The notes under the pieces are model-generated. The model was not told where the DNA came from. It saw only the letters and a list, made by a program, of their open reading frames with translations, and searched no databases. The translations under genes and the position numbers were made by a program. This document shows positions 28,988 to 40,460 of a stretch of 64,000 nt of DNA, one piece after another. This DNA is from Tomocerus qinae. Lineage: Eukaryota > Arthropoda > Collembola > Entomobryomorpha > Tomoceridae. The first letter of the stretch is position 1. The number at the start of each line of letters is the position of its first letter. The DNA lies in assembly GCA_020055645.1 (NCBI GenBank), contig CM034549.1:18435930-18499929 (forward strand). The letters run 5' to 3'.

Positions 28988-31900
28988 ACAACAAAGCAAC
29001 TACTTTTCGCAGTTGAGTCCTCTTGGAGTTGCTGGAGGAATTGCAGGATTAGGTGCCCTTACATCCCACAGCCAGTCCGCCTTAGCCGGTCTCAGCTCTC
29101 CACATTCTTCCTCTCCATCTTCAGAGTTGGCTACTCTCGCTGCTATCGCCAGTTTGACCAATGTCACATCAAATCAGCACTCTTTAGCTGTTGGTGTTCA
29201 GAATCTGGCCACCTTAGCTGCCTTGGGCAATCACTCTGCGCTCTCTCCTTCAGGTAACTTATGTAATAAATATCAATTTTTCTTATGATTTCTCTATTTC
29301 ATATGTTTTTGTATCATTCTGTTTCATTTATGTTTGCATGAAGGTGATTGTATTGCACGAATGAATTCTCAATGAGAATTGAATGCAAAGGAATTACTAT
29401 TTTATTTTATATAATTTTGTTTTGTTTCATTTGGTTTTGGTTTTCTCCACTTGGTCTCTTGCTTGGAAAATCACCAGATTTCAATTGTTCAGGTGCTAAT
29501 GGAAGTTCTTTGGGATCAACAAACACAATTGCTAACCTTACTGGAAATGGACTTCATGCAGGTACATTCACTAAGCGTTGATTAATTTTCGGAAAACTTT
29601 TGTCATACATTTAAACATATTATCGTTTTCGTTAAATTTTTCGTCCTCCTTTTCATAACTGTCTGCAAGCATGCACCTTTATTGGGAATTGGAATGTAGT
29701 CATTAATGAATGTTGTAATTAAGGTAGAGTTCTGGTCGTTATCCTAAAAGTTTATTATTTTAATACTAGGCTCCTTATATCTTTGCATCCACAGGTTTTG
29801 TACTAATTATTGCGTGACTAATATCGATCTAATACATCGTTTAGTGCATAAGTATCCTAATACCCTGCATGTCTGGTTGATATGATGAGGTTACTAATTC
29901 AACCTGAAATTAACAAACTATTTCATGCAATACTACTGTAGATTATAGATTGTAAATTGTAACTCGTATATTCTATGCGTAAAATAATTGTGCTATCTTT
30001 AAAATTGCAGCATGTAATGTAAAAGTATTTCGACTTTAAATATCTATATCGTTGCTACTGATTTTCGTAGAGATAATTTTAGGTGTTCCATACGCTATCA
30101 GGAGTACTATTTATGTTGATCTATCATATAGCTATTAAAGTATCCTTTTGCGTATCTGACATCTTTATTACGCTCCTCATATTTTACATTAAATTTATTG
30201 TATACCTGAAAACGACATCTATTCCTGCTATGAGTAGAACTAAACCATTTCATCGTTTGTAACAATTTTAATATGATTTTCATTTGTAATTTTAGGACTG
30301 AACTCGTACACTAGCTCTATTCGGAGCAGTGTAGTGAACAAGCAGGTAAACGTAAGTAACAAATCTTTCACTGTCCTTATCTTAACCTATCTTGACACTT
30401 TAGGAAGCAAGTTTATGATAGGGCGCATTAAGATATTCTACTACCATGCTTTGATTTATCATTGCATACTCTAATAATAAATCACCTATATGGTGCAGTA
30501 CGCACTAATTCACTAATGTTGAGTATGAATACCAGAAACCGTGCGATGATATTATATTATGCGTATGAATATAGTGAAGACCTGCGTAGAGCTAGGGTTG
30601 GAACAAAGTATTTTTTAATCTTATGGTTCACTTTTTCCGGGGGCAGGTGGAGGGTCCAGAAGGTGCCAATTTGTTCATCTATCATTTGCCGCCCGAATTC
30701 AGTGACGGGGATTTAGCGTCGATGTTTGCTGCCTTCGGGAACGTGATCTCTGCCAAAGTATTCATTGACAAGCAAACTAATCTTTCCAAGTGCTTTGGTG
30801 AGTTCAAGTCTTTCGTTGCTTATTTAATTAGCTTGTCACTCGTTCCTTGCTCATCGGGAGCATCTGATCATTCGATAGTGATAAGGACCAAAAGTTATTT
30901 TAGTAATTTCAGCCTGCCATACTTCGCACTTCAACTCTGCCTACCTACTAAATGTATAAAGTGCTAAAACTCTGCTATAACTCGTGACATCATCAAATAG
31001 TTTTAAGAATTCAATACTGTGGTAAACTATCATACAATTTCGCCCTTTACTACTGCAAATTTTAATATTCCCCAGGATAAAATACTTGTGATTTATTTTC
31101 GTGTATTTAATTCACACATACTGGTCTTCTGCAATACATTTTACTACAAATCATACTTAAACTGACTTTAATAGTTACATAGTATCTATTTACTGATGCA
31201 TAGAAAACTGGAAAATATTTCATTCGTATACATCTTAAGAAAGTAGTAAAACAGCACACCTTTATACAAAGACTGTTCAATCAATAACACATGTGTCTCA
31301 GAAAACCTAACAGAAAGGCAATAAAAGTAGTTAAAAGTCAAATGTAATCGTATGTAAAATGTATGAGATGAATTACAGATAGGCAGCAGCTGAAAATAAG
31401 TATAGGCCAGTATTTTCTTTGTTTTGTAATGTAATTGTGAATATTTTCTCTTTATTGCTAAGTATATCTATCTATAACAGGTAGACGAAAGTATCAACAA
31501 TTTATTAATTCCTTTGACATGTGTAGCATATGTTCACGGGTGAACTGACTGTTTACGAAAGTATTCAAGTTAGGCATATGATTGATTAAATTCGGGCGTT
31601 TTCGACAACGTACGCAGCTTGAATAGAAACTGAGTAATGTTTTCTAGTGGTGAAAGTAGAGTACGTTGAGTGTTATTACTAGTAGACTCTTGTGTATAGC
31701 GAAATGATGTGTCTATATAAGTCTAGTTGTATATAGAAGATGGAAAGCCACGTACTATTCTTCCATTTCATCAATGGTGTAGTAGTTGAAGTGAGGTCAT
31801 CTGAAATTTAGGTCAATTCTAGATAACTCATTCAGTTAGCTACTTTAATAGTAAATTGGTTTTCTCTGTAGTGGTAGGAGGGGGATATAATACTTTCTCC

Positions 31901-32326
31901 ATAGTTATTATGTATATTTTATAGGTAAATGCAATGGGGGTGTAGTAAGATATAAAAATATATTTGTAGTACACTCAGCAAAGAAATTAATGTTGCAGGC
32001 TGCAAGTGGAGTAAAGTAATGTTGTTTGACAGAAGATAGATAGTAGTAGGGAGTAAAGTAAAAGTGTGCGATGGCAATAGTTGCTCATAGAAGGATTTCA
32101 TTGTGACGGGTTAAATTGGTAGGAGTAAGTTAAAGGAGTGAGGAAAGTGAGTCGAGCAGGTGTTTTGAATTGGGCTTTTGTTCTTTTTCTGTCGGCAGGT
32201 TTTGTTTCGTTCGACAATGTACTGTCTGCACAGCTGGCAATCCAAGCTATGAATGGCTTCCAAATTGGGATGAAACGTCTCAAAGTCCAACTGAAGCGGT
32301 CCAAAGACGCTGCCAAACCCTACTAA
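1..32326 (+). CDS. CELF: CELF/Bruno-like RNA-binding protein, 5'-truncated by window edge, 11 exons
   Basis: The gene encodes a three-RRM RNA-binding protein of the CELF/Bruno family, whose members bind GU-rich RNA and control splicing, mRNA decay and translation. Exons: 1-181, 18378-18460, 22807-22855, 23712-23837, 26755-26834, 27928-28068, 28914-29253, 29493-29561, 30296-30345 (or 30351), 30647-30797, 32199-32326. All junctions are GT-AG and phase-compatible; the exons sum to 1398 nt, or 465 residues plus stop. RRM1 has RNP2 MFVGQI and RNP1 [11 protein letters not shown]2 has LFVGML and [11 protein letters not shown]3 has LFIYHL and CFGFVSFD. The linker carries a 15-glutamine run and an Ala/Leu/Ser-rich stretch. 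The C-terminus closely matches the family ending ([10 protein letters not shown]...KPY). The start codon lies upstream of the window. Membership in the family is certain; which paralogue it is cannot be decided here. Confidence 0.96.
182..18377 (+). other. CELF intron, 18.2 kb, interrupting RRM1
   Basis: The intron runs from donor gtatga to acceptor attacag. It is AT-rich. I find no recognisable coding exon, RNA gene or transposon in it. Local features are purine-rich stretches (about 7100-7450, with GA repeats near 7373), patches dense in TTGACT/AAGTCA words (6507-6720, 12040-12075), and a short GC-rich island near 13060-13090. Alternative promoters or regulatory elements could lie here but cannot be seen by eye. 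Confidence 0.85.
18378..18460 (+). CDS. CELF: CELF exon: RRM1 RNP1 segment
   Basis: This 83-nt exon completes the split glycine codon and encodes the RNP1 motif GCCFVTYY followed by [20 protein letters not shown], which is nearly invariant in CELF proteins. The acceptor is attacag and the donor gtaaga at 18461, phase 0. Confidence 0.95.
18461..22806 (+). other. CELF intron, 4.3 kb
   Basis: No gene is recognised inside. Two open stretches (20590-20889 on plus, 19510-19971 on minus) have no family resemblance and are treated as chance. TTGACT-rich words cluster at 19795-19840. Confidence 0.8.
22807..22855 (+). CDS. CELF: CELF exon: end of RRM1
   Basis: This small 49-nt exon encodes [16 protein letters not shown], matching the family segment (HHPIQMKPADSE...) that ends RRM1. 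The acceptor is ttttcag-like and the donor gtaaaa at 22856, phase 1. Confidence 0.94.
22856..23711 (+). other. CELF intron, 0.86 kb
   Basis: Ordinary AT-rich intron between donor gtaaaa and acceptor gacacag; nothing else seen. Confidence 0.85.
23712..23837 (+). CDS. CELF: CELF exon: first half of RRM2
   Basis: The exon encodes [20 protein letters not shown] and the following strand to GSSKG. The RNP2 motif LFVGML is intact and the wording is closer to insect Bruno (ERKLFVGML) than to vertebrate CELF1. The donor is gtatgg at 23838, phase 1. Confidence 0.95.
23838..26754 (+). other. CELF intron, 2.9 kb
   Basis: No gene recognised. The last 40 bases before the acceptor are notably T- and GT-rich (repeated tgt/gtttt words). 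Such sequences are bound by CELF proteins, so autoregulation is possible but is only an inference. Confidence 0.8.
26755..26834 (+). CDS. CELF: CELF exon: RRM2 RNP1 segment
   Basis: This 80-nt exon encodes [20 protein letters not shown] and ends HHSTTME at donor gtaagt (26835), phase 0. RNP1 (GCAFITFA) is intact. Confidence 0.95.
26835..27927 (+). other. CELF intron, 1.1 kb
   Basis: AT-rich intron between gtaagt and ttacag; no gene or repeat recognised. Confidence 0.82.
27928..28068 (+). CDS. CELF: CELF exon: end of RRM2 and start of linker
   Basis: The exon begins [20 protein letters not shown], the conserved end of RRM2, and continues into a variable Ser/Gln-containing linker. It ends at ...QQYYS with donor gttagt at 28069, phase 0. 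Confidence 0.93.
28069..28913 (+). other. CELF intron, 0.85 kb
   Basis: AT-rich intron (gttagt to ctacag). Nothing further recognised. Confidence 0.8.
28914..29253 (+). CDS. CELF: CELF exon: poly-Q and low-complexity linker
   Basis: This is the largest exon, 340 nt, encoding the linker between RRM2 and RRM3. It starts [12 protein letters not shown], runs through 15 consecutive glutamines, then an Ala/Leu/Ser/Gly-rich region with [12 protein letters not shown] repeats resembling the family's 'divergent domain'. The donor is gtaact at 29254, phase 1. The reading frame is fixed by the neighbouring exons; the alternative open frame over the same DNA is a shadow. Confidence 0.9.
28950..28994 (+). 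repeat. CAA/CAG glutamine tract (15 codons) in CELF
   Basis: Fifteen glutamine codons in a row, a mixture of CAA and CAG, in frame within the linker exon. The mixture of codons should make it more stable than a pure triplet run. Confidence 0.93.
29493..29561 (+). CDS. CELF: CELF exon: linker
   Basis: A 69-nt exon encoding [20 protein letters not shown] and LHAG. Acceptor ttgttcag, donor gtacat at 29562, phase 1 on both sides. Because 69 is a multiple of three, skipping it would keep the frame. Confidence 0.86.
29562..30295 (+). other. CELF intron, 0.73 kb
   Basis: AT-rich intron, gtacat to ttttag; nothing else seen. Confidence 0.8.
30296..30351 (+). CDS. CELF: CELF exon: linker before RRM3, with tandem donors
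   Basis: The exon encodes [17 protein letters not shown] and can end at 30345 (donor gtaaac) or at 30351 (donor gtaagt). Both leave phase 0; the longer form adds Val-Asn. The downstream site is the better match to the donor consensus. Confidence 0.85.
30647..30797 (+). CDS. CELF: CELF exon: first half of RRM3
   Basis: The exon encodes [20 protein letters not shown], then the helix and strand through [27 protein letters not shown] and [14 protein letters not shown] are signature sequences of CELF RRM3. The donor is gtgagt at 30798, phase 1. Confidence 0.96.
30798..32198 (+). other. CELF last intron, 1.4 kb
   Basis: AT-rich intron from gtgagt to gtcggcag. No gene or known repeat recognised. 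Confidence 0.82.
32199..32326 (+). CDS. CELF: CELF terminal exon: end of RRM3 and stop
   Basis: The exon encodes [20 protein letters not shown], then [19 protein letters not shown] and KPY followed by TAA at 32324-32326. This is the near-invariant CELF C-terminus, so the 3' end of the coding region is firmly placed. Confidence 0.97.
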
Positions 32327-35300
32327 CAATGAACATCGACATGCTAACTTGACTTAGCCTTCTTACTTAGGCTATCCAACACACCAGACCAGACAGATAG
32401 ACCAAACCAGGCCACATCAAATCATTCAGTCGCACTTTAGTCTCAAGATATATATCTATTACCACATTTTCTGCGTAGAAGTCTTACTGGAAGGAAATCA
32501 AAAGGAATCAGGACCGAGAAAAAAGTAGTGAAGCCCATGCCATGCCAAGTAAATTGTTTTGAATCCAAGAGAAGTATATTAGTCTGTTAAAAGGAGGGAA
32601 GTATGTAGTGTTGATGCGGATGCGATGCCATAGACAGCAAAGACAAGTGAGGGCAAGGAAAGCAAACCATGTGAAGTGAAGCCAGCCAACCAAATAAACA
32701 AGAAAACAAACAAAACGTGCTCCGGGACGGAGGAAGAGAAGACGAGTGTAAAAAATAGAAGAGCCGCCAGGAGCAGACACTGTAAGCCAATGATTGATCA
32801 CAATCACTCCTAAGTATTCGCTTCCTTCGTTTTCTCATCTAAAAGGCAATCAGGCCAGGCTCTTTACTATTTCACTCTCGACCTCTACTTATTCTCAATG
32901 AACAAGCAAAACCAATCTAATTAAAATGCCTTCCTCTTTGCCTGCCTTCTCTATTCCTTCCATGTTTCCAATTCATGATTTTAATACGACCATCTCATTT
33001 AGATAGACTGTACTCAAAACTACACTTAGAGACTGTAGTAGACTCCTCTTCGAATATTATATAAACATCTTCGTCCCCGATCGAATTGTCTTGTCTTTTC
33101 TAATTGAATGAAATACTTTCATTCATAGACACGCCGAGACTAGACAGTCTCGTGCTTGTTTGCTTTTGTCCTCTCTCAAGTGCCAAAAATTAATTCATAC
33201 AGTGTATGTTAATGTTACCAATTAGGTATAGACCTCCATTTTGTAGTCGCCGAATGATTTGCCAAACTTTTTGGTCTGAACTAACCAAGTCTAATGACTT
33301 GCCAGTTTTAGTGTACTTACAACTGACCTATATACAAATACATTGCATATTATATCATGAGATACTTAACAGGGAATTTTTTGATTTCACTCTTGATTAC
33401 TATACTGTTGATTATTATCTAGTCTCGAATGAATTTACATATTATGACTTATCACATCACCAATTTGCCTAAAACATATGTAAATGATTTCCTTTTCAAA
33501 TAACTAGTTCCTTATATTAGTGTAGACTTAACAATGACACAATCCTATACTAATTATAGTAAAATATTACTCTCTCAATTTTTATTAATCGTATAGATAT
33601 TGTATTTATCTTCATTTTTCTAGATAATAATTGTGTACTATTTAGTTTGTAGTATTTATAGTTGTAGATAGTAAATACTGTTAATTGTTACATTAAGCAC
33701 AAATCGTCTTAGAGTATATTCTTCGTACCATTATATTACAAATTGTAGATTACAGAGCTAAATGCTTTACTTGAACAATTTTTCCTACTTGCATTTACAA
33801 ATACATTACAACATTCGTAATTACACACCTGCATATCACTGCAGGAAGCAAAACATAGTATGCCCGAAATAATTATCAAAGATATTATATAACAACGAAA
33901 TCAGTAATTAGGATAGGAGTATATTTGTTATTTGTAGTACTTATGATGTCGTTAATGTTCCCTTTATGGTACTGAGAGAGTTTAGAAACTTATCCGTACA
34001 TGATTAGCCAATGTCACAAACGCAAGGTTAATACCTGGATACAAGTATACCTTTAGCCTATACTACATGCACATGAATATATGAGTGTAGGCAGTTCAAT
34101 TCAATTGAGGTTGTTGACATTTATTAAGTTGTTGCTCCAATTAATTAGTTACCTTAATTAGTTAATTAAATTGCCTTAAAAGCAACAGTATGAGAATTAT
34201 TCAGCGAAGTAGTTTATTTGCTATTCTTATCTTTAATTAATTCCTACTCGTTTTTCAATACGTTGCACAGAAGCGAAACTTTTGCCGTGTAGGTACTCGT
34301 TAGAGAGAGAGAGAGCAGAAATTCTGTGAATTGCGAGACATAGCTCAGCAATGCTATATAATTACTTAATGAAACACAATTTCAGACGTAGTTTGTTGTT
34401 TCACATTATTGTTTAACCGTAATTTTCTATTAACAGAAGATATAAATACAAAATTAGGCTCTCTTACTATTTTGTATAGCATTAGTTCATCATAACATCA
34501 TGATACTTATAAACACATACGTATTTGGTTGTATGTTGTACTTACCTATACCAACCTACCTCTATATACATAATTTATACGATGTGCATGACAGAACGTA
34601 GTTTACTTTACAATTTACAAGGCAGTACAATTCTGACGAGGTTAATTGCTCTCTGTAGTCGTTTTACAAATACGTTAGCTTAATTAATTAATTATTTATT
34701 TAGAGGATCATTAGCTGACGAAGTTATATCGATTTGTTTTTCCGAGTTGGGAGAGAAAGTGGGGGAAAGTAAGTACATACCTAAGTCACAACACAATAGC
34801 ATTTACTTGAAAACAAGGGTAACGTAGCTGAAACATGGAGTGTAGCTTCCATTTTATATTTTTTAACAAGCCATATACGTCACTAGCACTATCCATGCCC
34901 ACATGGTTCACGTTACAAAACATGATATTAAAATTGTAGGTTAATTACGTACTTAAATTACCGGAAAAATTCTTTCAAGTCAAAAGCATTTATACAAATG
35001 TAATATTAAATAGGGAAATATACAAGAATGACTGATATCTATTTGTTAGATACATTTTCATAGAGGTACGTATGAAGTAAAATTAATATGTAGTAGAGTG
35101 AAATTGGAGGAAAAATGCATGTCAGTCAGCTCCTTTTACGTCAATTGAATTGCTCTCTATGGGACTGTTGTAAGAGGGCTTCCGTTTTAATGTCGTACTC
35201 TATAGTGTGTCATGTTACTTGTAGCTGTAATGTAAAAATGGAATGCTCTGGCACAAATCACTTATTCGTATCTCGCTATTGTATTGATTTGTTCTGTATT

Positions 35301-38300
35301 TTGTATTATTATGTAATGTTTTTGTCTTGTTCGTCCATTAATGTCTTGTTTACTCGTAAGAATTTCGACTTTTTCACGTCAGTATTTTCGGACATGTCTT
35401 CTTGTCATATTCCATAGTAGCAGAAATAGTATTAATTTTGACATAAAATTCTCTTTTACAGGATTATTTGTCTTATTCTATCAGTATAAAAACAAACTAT
35501 CTAAAAACTGTCAGTATTTCCAAGCATTCTTTGTTTCTTCAGGTGAATTTAAGTATTAGTCTCACAAAAGTATTTTTAGAATTCTGTTTCCCTAAAGAAA
35601 ACAATGCTAGCATTCTTTAAAATATCTACAAAGCCTTCGTCATTGTTAAAAATGTTACCTATTCGAAATAGCAGAATTATACCTATTACCCAAGAGTGAT
35701 AGTATATAATTATCACTGTGCTGACTTATATATGAACGGGGAATAGGATAATAGGAATGAAAATATTTAGATAGGTATGTAATGACATAGTCTGTACTGC
35801 AATTGCAAACTGTCTTTGTATTCGTACTGTTACCTGTTTTGTCCTATGATTATGTTTCTTTTAGCCTGAGATATCTTAAAACGACATAATAACACTCTGC
35901 CTTCTATGTAATTTTCTGTACCTTCCATCCAAACACATAACAATAATGCGTCCTTTGTTTGATTGTGTGCTTTTCAGTGTCATTGTCTTGTCAATGAGTA
36001 CAGACAGCAAAAACAGTGCAGGGAAAGGAGAGAAAAAGAAATTCGTGGATATTCGTAGAATTGATTGACTTTGACTTGATTGACATTCATGAATTACGAA
36101 TCAGATAAGTCAGCTATTGATTTGAATCAAATGAAATGACTTTAACAAGGCAAGACAAGAAAGACTGTAAAAACTGCTGCCTCCTACTTTACCAAATGCA
36201 AATCGTGTCGTGTCTCTGTCCAAATTCAACCAAATGAAACACACAATTGATTGTCATGATTGGTTCCTATGTACGTTTCCGTCTGTGCATTTCGTGCGTT
36301 TTGTCTGTTTCGTCGGAAGCTGTTGGCTGGGTCGCTCGCTCAATTCAATCCTTGTTCTTTGATGTTGTCATCTAATTATTAAATACATATTTAAATGTCA
36401 CACGCATACTTACCTAAACCTCTAGATTATATCTCTATTGTATTATGTTACGCATAATGTTAATCAACCAAATGAGAATCAACGTTTTTCTTGGTCGTTG
36501 CTTCTGTATTGTTTCCTCCTTCCCTACTTTTTTTGGAACTCCTAGTGGAATTGGAAAAAATAGGCTGACTGTGACTTGGCGGTACGTTTCGCCTGGGATT
36601 TTCCTCAATCTAATGTGGTTGTCTTTTGAGTGCTGACCATCTAATTTATTGTAATTGTTATGTGACAAAACGTAATGATGATAATAATGTGCTGACCTTT
36701 CTTTTTCTTAACTATTTGTAGTTTGTAGCTAATAGGAGGGGTAATGTTGGAATATTTATAGTTGTATTGTTGTATGTAATTTAAATGTGTAGTTGATTAG
36801 CTTTTTTTGACTTTTTCAAATATTTTGTTCTGTTGCAATGTTTGTTTTTCTTAGATTACTCCAAAAAGTTGTATATTTATGTGTTACGTTGTTAATGCTG
36901 TATTTCTATATTGACTGTATACAATATCTGTATAATTATGTCTATATTTATGGTTCGTTGTACTTATTTTGTTGGTTATAAGAGCTACTTCTCTATGTGT
37001 TGATATAATGTAATCAATGTTTCTTTGACTGTTTAGTTATCGTAAAAGGGGCTGTCAGGTCGTATTAAGGTAGCCTATAAAAAGGTAGGTAAACCACTTT
37101 TTGCTAATTAACTTTCGAGTTAAGTTGTTATTCGTCCTATGTAAAGTTCACATGAGGTGCCATAATCATGAAAGGTACACAATTACCAAAAACAAAATGC
37201 AAATATGCGAGCTACGCTTCTGGTGAGTTTACACTATAAGACAGAATTATTACAGTGACAATTGTACCTACAACAGGTACAATAAGTCTCACTTCAAAAA
37301 AACATCATCATCTAGGAACAAAAGTACTGAAAACACTAATGATGATAAAATAATAATTCAAGTTCAATTAAATATGTAAGTTTAATTATTAAGAAATATT
37401 GTTTGCTCTAACTAATCTATGTGTGTTAAATCTATTTTGATTGAAAGATTGTTTCCTAATCTTTTTGGTGCAACGAATTCCAGTCAAATTACAGTTTATG
37501 TTTTTTATCGTGTTATTTGGAAATAACGCTAAGTAAGTATATAGTGAGGCTATTTAGTAATAATGTTTTTTCCTGGATAATTTGTTGGCATAATAGAGTG
37601 CATAATAATTGCTTTCTCACAATTTGTCTTTTGAATAAAACAAAGTTCAACTCAGGCAGGTGAGGTCATGCAGGTGTCCTGTGAAATAAACATCATAAAT
37701 TGGTGGTTACTAAATTTGATGTAGATACAAATTCTGTGAGAAATACACAAGGTATAACTTACAATTGTTTGGCAGGAAGTGTTGACGAAGTATGTATCTT
37801 GAAGTTAATGTTGTCAAAGAGTGCCTCCTAAAGTCAGAAAATTATATTGCATACCTATATTGGATACAATGATATACTAATCTATAAATCTAAAGTAGAA
37901 ACACAAAAACCAAACACCACAGACATGATCATTAGGTAAATCTATTAGATACGGATGGAAAGGTAAAGTAACGGATACACTTATCCTATATACAATATTT
38001 AGAGTACTATTTAAAAAAAACAGCTAAATTTTAGCTAACCATTTACACTATTAACCATAAGTCATTAAATAGAAATACAAATGCATAGTGTAAATCCTCT
38101 ACCTTTAAGCGTAATAGGTTAATTACTATACGATATAATAGAGTTGTATAGTTTATAGATTCTCTATTGTGAACTTACGACCCAGGCGTATACATTCACA
38201 AAAAACTGTACAGAACGGTAGTTGAATTATAGATTGAGAATAGTGTACTATACCGGTATATTCATGTAACGTGTAATTTTAAGGAAGTTATAGTATATAG

Positions 38301-39701
38301 TAGTAATTTCTAAGTCGAAAGGGCACATCTCACCGATGATGTTGTCTAAAGCGTTAAACCAATCAAAAAAGCTTGGTTGATTTATTGAGTGTTTAGCCAG
38401 TCTTAAGTAGGATGTGATTCATTCTGCAGAGTGACTAATAGGGAACTATTAGTTATGAATGAAACACAATTTAATTAGATTTAGCATTGTACAGATCAAT
38501 TAGTTCAGTGTATTGTGTGTATGTGTGTTTACTTGTATTAGTAGTAAGTATAATAATATGTAATTTCTATTTCACCTTCATTCAAAAGGGACATTTCATT
38601 AGCCTGAATTAGTTTGCAAAAAGAGGAATTTATCGGACATGGTAGGTAATATTGCGCCAAAGAATTTCACTATAAACAACTCCTAACCTACAGTAATTAT
38701 AATTAGACTTTTGGCGTATACATTGTAGACGGCTGGATTTGGATCCTTGTAAAAGTACACAATTACTATTCATACAAAGATAACCAGACCAAATATCTTT
38801 ACGAGCTGAGCTGAGATGATAATTTTATATTCTTATCCAAATCCCTAGACTTAAGGACTGACAGATCATCAGATACAGTAGCCTAATGTATAACAGAGCT
38901 AATTAATTAGTAATTTCATTAAATTCATACACACTAAAATCATCAAAATCTTATTTTAAGCATTTGTCATACTAATTAGATGAGAAAATGTTTTAATTAT
39001 TGCTCTCCTGTGGCATTTTTCAATTCATTGATCACAGGAACGGAATAGTTGAGTGAGCGTAATTGCAATTTTCCAAGTGTGAAATCTTGGGTGATTTAGT
39101 ATTTTGCAAAGAAGGCGAAAGACAATGAGTTGGTTGTTTTCTGTACTTTTTTCTAAGTACAAATGGTGCGTGTACGTGTCTGTATAAAAGTAGCTTACGT
39201 ATTGTGTATAAGTGTATCTAATACCTATATAGTGTTTATTTCATACAACATTGTTCGCATAGCTAGGAGAAATATTTCTTTCTGTCTGTTCTGTTGTCAT
39301 AATAGGTTGGGGCTGGGTTCCACTGTGGTTTAAGGTAGGTTATTAATTATCTTTGTGTGTAATGAATGCTTTTCTTCTTTCCCCATATATCTTTCGACGA
39401 CAGCTGGGACAAGTGATTGACAGCTTTGTTGGCTTAATTTGATTTTTTTTTTCAATTGCAAAAGAAATTCTTAACCTAGATTTTCTCCCGTGTCTTATTT
39501 ATATATCTGAAAATATGACAATTACCAACACGAGGACGCACAATTGCAGAAAAGTATTTATTTACTCATTTATACTGCCAAAATTGCAAAACTATGGCAC
39601 AATTACACAATCACATACATGTCCTGATAAATAGTTATTTGGCTAACGTTCAATTTTCTCTAGGTACTAATTCTCTTTGACGTTTCCATCTAAATTCACT
39701 G
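32327..39701. other. Intergenic region downstream of CELF (includes its 3' UTR)
   Basis: There is no convincing gene in these 7.4 kb. The first part must hold the CELF 3' UTR, but I cannot place the poly(A) site; one AATAAA lies near 32690. The remainder is AT-rich, with TTAATTAA-type palindromic words around 34140-34180 and 34680-34700, a short AG dinucleotide run at about 34300, and TTGACT-rich words at 36055-36110. Confidence 0.7.
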
Positions 39702-39704
39702 TAA
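39702..39704. repeat. TAA target-site duplication, left
   Basis: TAA directly abuts the left inverted repeat and is matched by TAA at 42152-42154. Confidence 0.75.
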
Positions 39705-39718
39705 AGCTAGGTATACAT
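39705..39718 (+). repeat. Harbinger left terminal inverted repeat
   Basis: AGCTAGGTATACAT, the exact reverse complement of 42138-42151. Confidence 0.92.
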
Positions 39719-39982
39719 TAATGGGAAATGAAATATTTTTCACGCGAAATGTTTTCATATGAAATGCTGGCGAAATAAAAAGCTAAAGTGAAGTGAAATA
39801 ACAGCTTTCACCTCCATTTCACACCAATTCATTTAGTCATGTACACATTACAAAGAAATGAAAACTATAAAATTGCGAGGTAAATTTTGAACTTAAATAA
39901 ATCATTTCAAAACAAATAAGCACAACAATCTTCCTGTTCTGTTGACATTCTTATCATTGAAATTCAAAACATACCACACATA

Positions 39983-40456
39983 ATGGATTTGGAGGTCATC
40001 GACGATTTAATTTTATCAACCGGACTGATTTTAATAAATCAGCGACAAAAAAAAGTAAAACCACGAAAGGTACGATCGGTGTGGGTTCGCCCATACCTCT
40101 TACAACGGAAGACAAAAGGGAGATTCGTCAAGGATGTAAGTTGTAAATGAAGTCAGATATATGATCGTAAGATATATAAATTTTGGCTAATTGTGCAAGT
40201 AGATTTTTAAAATAGTAATAAAATTTTAATTTAGTTTTCAGACATGCGAGAATGTTCTAACGTATTCAAAGAGAATTTTCATGTGACTCCAGCCGAATTT
40301 GACTCCCTTTTCGAACTTCTGAAGCTAAAGCTTTACTCTAAAACTAAAAGAAATGACCGAATTTCTGCCAAAGAAAAACTTGCGATGACTTTGGAATTTC
40401 AACTTTGCGTTTTATTGAGTGTTTTTCAAATACCAATCAACGACTTAAAATTTTAG
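39983..40456 (+). pseudogene. Harbinger transposase, N-terminal fragment (DDE domain missing)
   Basis: Exon 1 (39983-40135) starts at ATG and encodes an acidic leader and the family-typical VWVRPYLLQRKTKGRFVKD (compare WVRPWL...). A gtaagt donor and an acceptor ending at 40234 join it in phase 0 to exon 2 (40235-40456). Exon 2 encodes FSDMRECSNVFKENF and VTPAEFDSLFELL, then an ISAKEKLAMTL segment matching the Harbinger helix before the catalytic core. Immediately after this the sequence diverges and stops at 40454-40456, giving about 124 residues instead of the usual 350-400. No catalytic residue is left. The product, if made, could at most bind DNA or partner proteins. Confidence 0.85.
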
Positions 40457-40460
40457 ATTA

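Noticed and set aside
28901-29257. Alternative frame over the CELF poly-Q exon, rich in Ala and Thr
   Set aside because: The phases of the flanking exons fix the glutamine frame. The Ala/Thr reading is the shifted frame of the same CAG/CAA tract.
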